64,000 nt of DNA. Origin: Tsukamurella asaccharolytica. GTDB taxonomy: Bacteria; Actinomycetota; Actinomycetes; Mycobacteriales; Mycobacteriaceae. This document shows, piece by piece, positions 49,171 through 56,759 of the stretch. Both the position numbers and the translations under genes were made by a program. The stretch lies in assembly GCF_007858435.1 (NCBI RefSeq), contig NZ_VIGW01000008.1:1-64000 (forward strand). The letters are read 5' to 3'. The notes beneath the pieces were generated by a model. It did no database searches, was not told the origin of the DNA, and was given only the letters and a program-made list of their open reading frames with translations. The first letter of the stretch is position 1. The number at the start of each line of letters is the position of its first letter.

Positions 49171-52100
49171 ATGACCGCCGCCGGTGACCAGGGCGACGGC
49201 CCCGGTGGCCGTCGGGATCGCGTCGTTCGCCTGCTGCAGTACCTGGACGAGCTGATCCGCTCGCGATCCGTGGTCACGCGGGACCTCGACGACCACCTGG
49301 CGGTGCTGCCGCTCACCGGCGACGGCGCGCTGACCGACAGTTGGGACGCCGACGCGAGGCCCGGCGGCACCATCTTCACGGTGCCGCGCGACGACGCCCC
49401 CGATTCGCCGCACTCCCGGCTGCTGCGCGTCTTCGACGAGCTCGCCGACCACCCCGAGTCCGTCGAGCTGGTGCTGGCCTCCGGCCTGCTCACGGCCCGC
49501 GACGGAGACACCGCCATCCGCGCGCACCTGCTCACGCAGCCGGTGCTGCTCGAGCGCGACCGGCGCGGCAAACGGCTGAGGGTGGTGCTGCCGCGCGACT
49601 CCGTGCCGCGCGTCGAGGACTCGCTGTTGCTCGCCGGGCTCCCGTCGTTCGACCTCTCCGGCTCGGCCGAACTGCAGACGGAGTTACGGGAGAACGCCCG
49701 CACCGTGCTCGACCCCGCGTGCCAGGAGTTCAGCGAGAGGTGGCTCGGCGCCGCGGCGAAGGACGGCGGAGCGCACGTCGAGTTCGCTCCCGCGCTCGTG
49801 CTCCGCACCCGCGGATCCGCGCCCCTGCTGGGCTTCTACGACGCGATGAAGGCCGACGTCGCCGACCCCGGCCGCGCCGTGCCGATCGGTCTCGCGCAGC
49901 TCGTCGAGGGCGTCGGCTCGGAGGAACGGATCCGGCAGCTCGCCGCCGATGGGGCCATGAGCCCGCTCGAGTTGCTGGACGAGGCGTATTACGTGCTGCC
50001 GTCCAATGTCGAGCAGCGGGACATCCTCGCGCACATGGGCGCCGACTCCGGCGTGGTGGTCGAAGGGCCGCCCGGTACCGGCAAGACCCACACCATCGCG
50101 AACCTCCTGGCCGCGTTGCTCGCCAAGGGGCAGCGCGTGCTCGTCGTGTCCGAGAAGGCGCAGGCCCTGGCAGTGCTCGAGGAGAAGCTGCCGCCGGAGG
50201 TGCGCCAGCTGGTCGTCTCCGTCACGGACGTCACCAAGGACGGCTCGGCCTCGCTCGCCGCGTCCGTCACCGAGATCGCCACTCGCAAGTCCACCTACTC
50301 CGAGGCGCTCGCCGACGCGGAGCTGCGCGACCTGCGTGCCAAGCGCGATCGCGCGATCGAGCGGCGCGAGGAGCTGGTCCGCGAGGTCTGGTCGCTGCGC
50401 ACCGCCGAGAGTGAGGAGTCCGACTGGCTGGCGTCGGCCTACTCCGGCAAGCCCGCGGAGATCGTCGCGCGGGTCCGACGGGACGCCGAGCAGTACTCCT
50501 GGCTGCCGGGCCCCGTCGACGGTGCTGTGCCCCCGCTCGACACCCGCGAGTTCGACCGTCTCGTCGCGCTGCTGCGGCGCAACGACGAGCTCTTCTCGCG
50601 GCGTCTCGCCCACAACCTGCCGGATCTGGCCGAGCTCCCCGACACCGACGATCTCGAGGCGCTGTGCGCGACCCTGGCCGACTCGCCGCTGGCGGCTGCG
50701 GACAGCGGCGCCCTGACGCACGTGCTCGCCGGCGTCGACGCCGAGAAGCTCGCCGTGATCCGGGCCCGCTCCGACGTGATCCGTGAGCTCGTGGAGCGGG
50801 TACGCCGCTACCCGCCGTCGGCGCAGCTGCTGGCCGAGGACATGCTCATCGGCGATCGCGCTCATCTCGCCACGCGGCTGGTCGGTCTCGAGGAGCAGAT
50901 CGCCACCGCTCGCGCCGCGGACGACGAGCTGGAGGGCGCCGTCGTCCACCTCAGCGACAACCCGGACGCCAACGACCGCGCCGCGATCGACGACTACGCG
51001 CGGCATCTGGCGCTGGGGCATGAGCCGCGCAAGCGGTTCCGCAAGCCCGAGCAGAAGCAGTTCGAGGAGACCGGCCTCGGCATCGTGGTCGACGGCGTCG
51101 AGGGGGCGGGCGAGGCACACCTGCGCGCCGCGGCGCAGCATCTCGCGGTCGAGGACGTCATCGGCCGGGTGGGCGATGTGCTGCGCGCGCTCGGGATGGA
51201 GGCGCCGCCGACGGACCCGTCCGGGCGCACCGCGACCCGTGACCGCAGCGAGCGGCTCAGCCAGGCCGCCGACCAACTGCTGCGGGCGCGGACGGTCGTG
51301 CGGCTCGTCGACGAGCGCGACCGGCTCGTACAGGCCCTGCAGGGGCTCTCCGAACACGCCCCGCGGCCGAAGGACCTCGCCGAGACGGACCGCACCGCGC
51401 GCCAGGTGGTCGCGATCTCCGCGGCCGCCGGCGCCCGCGACGCGCAGAGCCGGCTCGACGCCCTGCGGCTCCAGGTGCAGGCGTTGGTCGAGCGTGGCCC
51501 GTCACCCGAGGGCGACGCGATGGTCGCGGCCCTGCGCAGCTACCAGTACGCGGCGATCCGGGACGCGCGCCGGGCCTGGGACGCGGCCCGCACCGACCGG
51601 GACGACCGCGGGGCGCTGGACCTGCTCGCGCTGCGCCTGCGGGCCAAGGCGCCCGCCCTGTTCGACCTCGTCGCCCGCACCGCCGACGACCCCGCCTGGG
51701 ACGAGCGCGTGCCGCAGTTGGCCGCGGCCTGGTCGTGGCGCCGCGCGGTCACCTGGGCCGCCGGGCGCGTGCACCCCGACGAGGACGCCCAGCTCGAGGC
51801 GGATCTGCAGGCCGCGGAGCAGGACGTGGCGCACTACACCACCCGGATCGCGACGGCGAGTGCGTGGCGGCAGTGCCTGCGCCGCATGACCTTCGACGAG
51901 ATCCAGGCGTTGCACGCCTACCGCGACCACGTCGCGTCGATCGGGCGCGGCTCCGGGCGGCATGCCGAGCGCTTCCGCGTCGCGGCCCGCGAGGCGATGC
52001 GCCAGGCGCAGTCCGCCGTGCCCGCATGGATCATGCCGATCTCGCAGGTGGTCGCGTCGATCTCCCCCGAGCGCAATGCCTTCGACGTGGTGATCGTCGA

Positions 52101-53388
52101 CGAAGCCAGCCAGGCCGACATCACGAGCGCGTTCCTGCTGTGGCTGGCCCCGCGGGTGATCGTCGTCGGCGACGAGAATCAGTGCGCGCCCTCGGCCTTC
52201 ACCGGCGCCAGCCTCGACGACGTCTTCGCCCGGCTGGACGCGCAGCTGCCCGACATCCCGGCCTACCTGCGTGATTCGCTGACCCCGCGGTCGAGCCTGT
52301 TCACCCTGCTGCGCACGCGCTTCGGGCACACGGTGCGACTGCGTGAGCACTTCCGGTGCATGCCGGAGATCATCGACTTCAGCTCCCGGCAGTTCTACAG
52401 CGACGCTCCCCTGATTCCGGTGCGGCACTACGGCGCCGATCGCCCCGTCCCGCTGCGGGTGACTCATGTGCCGAAGGCGAAGGTCGTGGGCGAGGGCGCG
52501 CGGATCAGCAACCCGACGGAGGCGCAGGCGATCGTCGACCAGCTGGTCCGGTGCTTCGCCGACCCGCTCTACGCCGGCCGCACCTTCGGCGTCATCGCGC
52601 TGCAGGGTCAGGGCCAGGTCGACGAACTCTACCGGCGGCTGCGGGAAGCGATCGATCCCGACGAGTGGGACGCCCGTCGCCTGCGCGTGGGCACGCCGCC
52701 CGACTTCCAGGGCGACGAGCGCGACGTGATTCTGCTGTCGATGGTCGTCGCGCCCGACTACCGTTTCCGCGCGCTGACCGGCCGGGACTTCCAGCGCCGG
52801 TTCAACGTCGCCGCCTCCCGCGCCCGCGATCAGCTGTGGCTGTTCACCTCCGTCGACGAGCAGGATCTCAAGGCGAACGACCTGCGCGCGTCGCTACTGC
52901 GGTACGTCACCCGCGCGGACGTCGAAGTGGCGCAGCCGATGCCGGTCGACGTTCCGACGGACCGCCGCGTCGAGCCCTTCGAGAATCTCTTCGAGCAGCA
53001 GGTCTTCGTGCGGCTCCGCGACATGGGTTATCACGTCAACCCGAAGGTCGTGGTGAACAACCGCTCCATCGACCTCGTGGTGACCGGGGAACAGGGCCGC
53101 CTCGCGGTCGAGTGCGACAGCGCCGACTTCGCATCCACGCCCGAGCAGGCGCGGTCCGACATCGAGCGCGAACGTGAGTTGCGCCGGTGCGGCTGGGAGT
53201 TCGTCCGGGTCCGCGAGTCGGTCTTCGCGACCGATGCGGACGCCGCGATGGGCGTCGTATTGCAGGCGCTGGATCGGCGGGGCGTGCGCCCGCTGACGCT
53301 GCAGCGCGCCCTCACGGTCGGTGAGCGTGCCGACGACGGTTCCGTGCCGGTCTGGGAGCCCGTCGGGCTCGATATCGACACGGAGTAG
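49171..53388 (+). CDS. SF1 helicase with C-terminal Vsr-like nuclease domain (COG1112 / REase_MTES_1575 type)
   Basis: A 1405-residue protein. Walker A GPPGTGKT is at residues 299-306, Walker B DEAS from Asp977, then HFRC-type motif VRLREHFRC and RFNVAASRARD (motif VI), which form a UPF1-like helicase split by a long coiled insertion (about 370-900). Residues about 1271-1390 look like the REase_MTES_1575 domain: Asp1301 in SIDLVV, Glu1314-Cys-Asp1316 in VECD, and RCGWEFVRVRES. The common ECDGxxxH form reads ECDSADFAS here, so activity may be changed. A role in DNA repair or phage defence is inferred. ATG 49171 follows GAGGAG. It stands alone, not in an operon. Confidence 0.88.
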   Translation: MTAAGDQGDGPGGRRDRVVRLLQYLDELIRSRSVVTRDLDDHLAVLPLTGDGALTDSWDADARPGGTIFTVPRDDAPDSPHSRLLRVFDELADHPESVELVLASGLLTARDGDTAIRAHLLTQPVLLERDRRGKRLRVVLPRDSVPRVEDSLLLAGLPSFDLSGSAELQTELRENARTVLDPACQEFSERWLGAAAKDGGAHVEFAPALVLRTRGSAPLLGFYDAMKADVADPGRAVPIGLAQLVEGVGSEERIRQLAADGAMSPLELLDEAYYVLPSNVEQRDILAHMGADSGVVVEGPPGTGKTHTIANLLAALLAKGQRVLVVSEKAQALAVLEEKLPPEVRQLVVSVTDVTKDGSASLAASVTEIATRKSTYSEALADAELRDLRAKRDRAIERREELVREVWSLRTAESEESDWLASAYSGKPAEIVARVRRDAEQYSWLPGPVDGAVPPLDTREFDRLVALLRRNDELFSRRLAHNLPDLAELPDTDDLEALCATLADSPLAAADSGALTHVLAGVDAEKLAVIRARSDVIRELVERVRRYPPSAQLLAEDMLIGDRAHLATRLVGLEEQIATARAADDELEGAVVHLSDNPDANDRAAIDDYARHLALGHEPRKRFRKPEQKQFEETGLGIVVDGVEGAGEAHLRAAAQHLAVEDVIGRVGDVLRALGMEAPPTDPSGRTATRDRSERLSQAADQLLRARTVVRLVDERDRLVQALQGLSEHAPRPKDLAETDRTARQVVAISAAAGARDAQSRLDALRLQVQALVERGPSPEGDAMVAALRSYQYAAIRDARRAWDAARTDRDDRGALDLLALRLRAKAPALFDLVARTADDPAWDERVPQLAAAWSWRRAVTWAAGRVHPDEDAQLEADLQAAEQDVAHYTTRIATASAWRQCLRRMTFDEIQALHAYRDHVASIGRGSGRHAERFRVAAREAMRQAQSAVPAWIMPISQVVASISPERNAFDVVIVDEASQADITSAFLLWLAPRVIVVGDENQCAPSAFTGASLDDVFARLDAQLPDIPAYLRDSLTPRSSLFTLLRTRFGHTVRLREHFRCMPEIIDFSSRQFYSDAPLIPVRHYGADRPVPLRVTHVPKAKVVGEGARISNPTEAQAIVDQLVRCFADPLYAGRTFGVIALQGQGQVDELYRRLREAIDPDEWDARRLRVGTPPDFQGDERDVILLSMVVAPDYRFRALTGRDFQRRFNVAASRARDQLWLFTSVDEQDLKANDLRASLLRYVTRADVEVAQPMPVDVPTDRRVEPFENLFEQQVFVRLRDMGYHVNPKVVVNNRSIDLVVTGEQGRLAVECDSADFASTPEQARSDIERERELRRCGWEFVRVRESVFATDADAAMGVVLQALDRRGVRPLTLQRALTVGERADDGSVPVWEPVGLDIDTE

Positions 53389-53410
53389 CCGAGCGCGGGC
53401 GACCCGGTTA

Positions 53411-54235
53411 CTAGGAGCGGGAGTACTCCGAGGCCGCCCGGACCAACGCGGCGTCGGGGCGCACGCCCGTGTACAGCACGAACTGCTCCGCCGCCTGCAG
53501 TGCGATGACCTCGGCGCCCGTGATCACCGTCGTGCCCGCGGCCCGGCCCGCCCGGATCAACGGCGTTTCGGGCGGCATCGCGACCACGTCGGCGACCGTG
53601 TCCGCTGCCGCGATCAGCTCCGCGGGGAAGGACAGGTCCTGCGCCGCGGGGCCGCCGGACATCCCGACCGGCGTGGCGTTGACGAGGACCCGCGCCCCAC
53701 CGGGCGCCTCGGTCGCGTGCCGGAATCCGTACAGGCCCGCGAGCGCGGAGCCCGCCTCGGCGTTCCGGGCGACCACGGTCACGTCGGTGCAGCCGTGATC
53801 GCGCAGGGCCGCGACCACGGCCTTCGCCATCCCGCCCGAGCCGCGGACCGCGACGGGCAGCGCGGCGTCGAGACCGTGCGATCGCAGGAGCGAGGCGACC
53901 GCCGCGTAATCGGTGTTGTAGGCGTGGAGCACGCCGTCCTCGTTGACGATCGTGTTCACCGAGTCGATCGCGCGCGCCGAGGGCTCCATCACGTCGACCA
54001 GCTCGATGACCGCCTCCTTGAACGGCATCGAGACCGCGCAGCCCCGTACGCCGAGCGCCCGTACCCCGCCGATCGCCGCGGGCAGGTCAGTGGTGGTGAA
54101 GGCCTTGTACAGGTAGTTCAGGCCGAGCTCGCGGTAGAGGTAGTTGTGGAATCGGGTGCCGATGCTGCTGGGGCGCCCGGACAGGGACATGCACAGCACG
54201 GTGTCCCGGTCGGGCATCGCGATCGAGTCCTTCAT
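53411..54235 (-). CDS. Shikimate dehydrogenase-like protein
   Basis: A 274-residue AroE-family protein. The substrate domain has CAVSMPFKEAVIELVD with the catalytic Lys and the AYNTDY motif; the NADP site is GSGGMAKAVVAAL. The usual VTxPHK reads VSMPFK, so the substrate may not be shikimate. ATG 54235 was chosen; GTG 54244 is an alternative. It is not next to other aro genes and may be a paralogue with a different substrate (inference). Confidence 0.87.
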   Translation of the reverse strand: MKDSIAMPDRDTVLCMSLSGRPSSIGTRFHNYLYRELGLNYLYKAFTTTDLPAAIGGVRALGVRGCAVSMPFKEAVIELVDVMEPSARAIDSVNTIVNEDGVLHAYNTDYAAVASLLRSHGLDAALPVAVRGSGGMAKAVVAALRDHGCTDVTVVARNAEAGSALAGLYGFRHATEAPGGARVLVNATPVGMSGGPAAQDLSFPAELIAAADTVADVVAMPPETPLIRAGRAAGTTVITGAEVIALQAAEQFVLYTGVRPDAALVRAASEYSRS

Positions 54236-54280
54236 CCCGCTCACCCTAATCCGGCGGATCGGGAACCGGGGCCGGACCTG

Positions 54281-55657
54281 ATGCGTCCAATTGATGTGAC
54301 GGATTTCCAGAGCATCGGGCGCACTCCGTGGGAACAGCGGTCGGCCTCGGAGATACGGCACTTCGCGCGCGGCCTGTCCGGCTCGGGCCTGGCGGCGGAC
54401 GCGCGGGCGCTCGGCAGCGCGGGCAACTCGCACGCCGACAGCATCGCGGAGCTGCAGCGCGACGCCGCCGCCCTGGAGCCGCGCTGGCGCGGAGAGGCCA
54501 AGGATCAGTCGTACGACGAGATCGCGCGGTACACCGCCCGCGCGTACACGAACGCCGTGGTGCTGCGGCGGCTCGTGGGCAACGTCGAGGAGCTGTCCGA
54601 CACGGCGTCGGCCACGACCGAGCGGTTCAGCGACCTTCCCGACCCGATGAGCGGAGAGTTCGGCTCGGGCGCCGCGGTGGAGCGGCTCGCCGTGGCGGAG
54701 GAGGTGTCGAACACCTACACCTCGCCGGTCCAGTCAGCGGCGTCCACGCTTCCGCTCGGGGAGTCGAACGGGCGGACAGCCTTCCGCCACATCGGGCCGG
54801 CGGGGATCAAGAACGACGCCGCCGCCGGGGCGCCCGCGGAGTCGAGCGCGGTGGCGCCCACGGGCGGGTCCGGCGGCGGCGCCGCAACTGCCGGGCAGGG
54901 CACCGGCGCCGGGTCGTCGGACACTGGAACGGACACCGGAACGGGCCCCGGCGACGCCGCGCCCACGGGGACGGGCGCCGGCACGGGCGGGAGCAGGGAC
55001 GCTGCGACGACCGGCAACGGAGCGGGCGCGGCGGGCGCGGCGGGCACCGGGGCGGGGCCGGGCATCTCCGCCGGGACGGGCACCTCAGCCGGGACGGGCG
55101 GCGGCGGAACGGGCGGCGGCGCGGGGACGGGCGGCGGCGCGGGGGTGGGCAACGGTGTCGACGCCGGCGCCGGCGCCGATGCCGCGTTCGACGACGGCAC
55201 GGTCGCGCCGGTGAGCGACACCGAGGCGCCGTCGTCGCTGCTGTCCCCGTCCGCCGCGGTCCCGCTGTCCTCGGCGGCCCGGACCGGCTCGGGGTCGAGC
55301 GGGCTCGGCGGGCGGGGCGAGGTCGGGCGCAGTCCCTCGCCGCTCGGGCTGCGGCCGGATACCGCCGTGGCGCGCTCGTCGGCCGCGCCGGTCGGCGCCG
55401 GATCGAGCACGACGGGCGCGCGACCCTCGTCGGGGCCCTTGGGCATGCCGGCGGCCGGGGCGGGCGCACAGCGCGGCCAGGGGGACGGGCGGCACCGCGT
55501 GCCCGCCTACCTGATCGACCGGCAGAACGGGGAGGAGCTGGTGGGCGGGATGCCGCTCGTCGGGCCGGGCGTCATCGGCCAGTGGAAGTCCGACGTTCCG
55601 CCGGACTCCCCGCGGGCACCTGCGCCGCCGGCTACGAGCGAGCAGCGCCCGCGGTGA
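54281..55657 (+). CDS. Type VII secretion-associated, WXG/PPE-like low-complexity protein
   Basis: A 458-residue protein. Residues about 1-150 are helical with a WRG turn (AALEPRWRGEAKDQSYDEIA), like the helical hairpin of WXG100/PPE substrates. Residues about 190-310 are a Gly/Thr/Ala tract (for example TGTGPGDAAPTGTGAGTGG). The end (HRVPAYLIDRQNGEELVGGM, then PLVGPGVIG) is a tail I associate with secreted or T7SS-linked proteins of this order. No signal peptide. No ESX core genes are in the window, so partners are elsewhere. Its end overlaps the sirtuin gene by 26 bases. Confidence 0.72.
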   Translation: MRPIDVTDFQSIGRTPWEQRSASEIRHFARGLSGSGLAADARALGSAGNSHADSIAELQRDAAALEPRWRGEAKDQSYDEIARYTARAYTNAVVLRRLVGNVEELSDTASATTERFSDLPDPMSGEFGSGAAVERLAVAEEVSNTYTSPVQSAASTLPLGESNGRTAFRHIGPAGIKNDAAAGAPAESSAVAPTGGSGGGAATAGQGTGAGSSDTGTDTGTGPGDAAPTGTGAGTGGSRDAATTGNGAGAAGAAGTGAGPGISAGTGTSAGTGGGGTGGGAGTGGGAGVGNGVDAGAGADAAFDDGTVAPVSDTEAPSSLLSPSAAVPLSSAARTGSGSSGLGGRGEVGRSPSPLGLRPDTAVARSSAAPVGAGSSTTGARPSSGPLGMPAAGAGAQRGQGDGRHRVPAYLIDRQNGEELVGGMPLVGPGVIGQWKSDVPPDSPRAPAPPATSEQRPR

Positions 55658-56450
55658 CCGCCGCGACCAGCGCCGGCAGGGTCGTCGCCGCGGTGCCCTG
55701 CCAGTGGTAGGTCGCCGCCGCGCTGAGCGGGGTCGACTCGGGGTTGATCTCGATCACCGGGATCCCCGCCGCGAGCGCCGTCTCCGGCAGGCTCGCCGCC
55801 GGGTAGACGATGCCCGACGTGCCGACGACGAGCACCACGTCGGCCATGACGACCGTCGCCTCGGCCCGGCTCCAGGCGTCCATCGGCAGGGCCTCGCCGA
55901 ACCAGACGATGCCCGGCCGCACCCTCGACAGGCAGTGCATGCAGGTGGGTGGCGTCGCGCGCAGCTGCGGCGAGACGTCGGCGTCGTCGGGAAGGAAGGC
56001 GTCCGATCCCAGGTAAGTGGTGCCGCAGTGCTCGCAGCGCGGGGCGAAGAGGCTGCCGTGAAGGTGCGACGTCACCGTCGAGCCCGCCCGCTCGTGCAGG
56101 TCGTCGATGTTCTGCGTGACGATCGAGACCCTGCGGTGCCCTGCGAGCTCGGCGAGGGCGATGTGCCCGTCGTTGGGGTTCGCTCGCCGCGCGACGTGGG
56201 CGCGCCACTGGTACCAGCCCCACACCAGGGCGGGGTCGCGGTTCCAGGCGTCGACGGAGGCGATCTCCTCGGGGTCGTACTGCTCCCACAGACCCCTCTG
56301 CGCCTCACGGAACGTCGCGATGCCCGATTCGCGGCTCATGCCGGCGCCCGTGAGCACCGCGACGGACTCGGCGGAGCGCACCAACTCCACGACGTCGCCG
56401 GGAACGGCGACAGCGGCGGGGCGGTCCGACGGGGGTGTTCCGGGCTGCAT
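55632..56450 (-). CDS. cobB: Sir2-family NAD-dependent protein deacylase (sirtuin)
   Basis: A 272-residue sirtuin. NAD motifs are GAGMSRESGIATFR and TQNIDDLHERAG; the catalytic His is in HLHGSL, and zinc Cys pairs are in CEHCGTTY and CMHCLSRV. The FGEALP and VVGTSGIVYPA motifs close the fold. It removes acyl groups from Lys, for example on acetyl-CoA synthetase; targets here are unknown. It lies upstream of, and transcribed away from, fas. Confidence 0.94.
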   Translation of the reverse strand: MQPGTPPSDRPAAVAVPGDVVELVRSAESVAVLTGAGMSRESGIATFREAQRGLWEQYDPEEIASVDAWNRDPALVWGWYQWRAHVARRANPNDGHIALAELAGHRRVSIVTQNIDDLHERAGSTVTSHLHGSLFAPRCEHCGTTYLGSDAFLPDDADVSPQLRATPPTCMHCLSRVRPGIVWFGEALPMDAWSRAEATVVMADVVLVVGTSGIVYPAASLPETALAAGIPVIEINPESTPLSAAATYHWQGTAATTLPALVAAVTAGAARS

Positions 56451-56509
56451 CGGCTCAGACTACCGACCGGCGATCGGGCGAGGAGTGAGGTAACGATTCG
56501 ATAACAACT

Positions 56510-56626
56510 GCTACTCGCGGGAAACCCTCGGTGATCACCGTCACGCGGTGGTGGACCTGCGTGGATTCGCGCGTGTATCGGGAATCGGATACACCCGTGA
56601 ATCGATATCTCCAAGCTACTCGCGGG
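56510..56626. repeat. 12-base direct repeat GCTACTCGCGGG flanking the palindrome
   Basis: Exact copies lie at 56510-56521 and 56615-56626, 105 bases apart, one on each side of the large palindrome. They may be paired regulator sites (inference). Confidence 0.5.
56564..56603. promoter_or_regulatory. 40-base imperfect palindrome, candidate fas operator
   Basis: Arms 56564-56579 (GATTCGCGCGTGTATC) and 56588-56603 (GATACACCCGTGAATC) pair at 14 of 16 positions around an 8-base centre. It is about 160 bases upstream of fas, where the TetR-type regulator FasR binds inverted repeats in mycobacteria. Confidence 0.5.
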
Positions 56627-56759
56627 TATACCGACTGGTTACATATCTGCACGTCAGAGGCGGTGCGAATCCTGTGTTCTCATGGAGCACGGGTTATCCG
56701 CGGGCCTGCCGCGGACGTGCCGCCAGAGCGGCGCGCAGCGAGCTGATCCGAGGAGATTC

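Larger units (their letters stand above)
56451..56759. other. Intergenic and control region upstream of fas
   Basis: These 309 bases are clearly less G/C rich than the flanking genes and hold no gene. They contain a 40-base imperfect palindrome (56564-56603), a 12-base direct repeat (56510 and 56615) and the fas ribosome site (GAGGAG at 56749-56754). Confidence 0.65.

Noticed and set aside
54715-55446. Pro-rich antisense frame opposite the Gly/Thr tract
   Set aside because: The Pro richness is only the complement of Gly codons; no start signal or family match.
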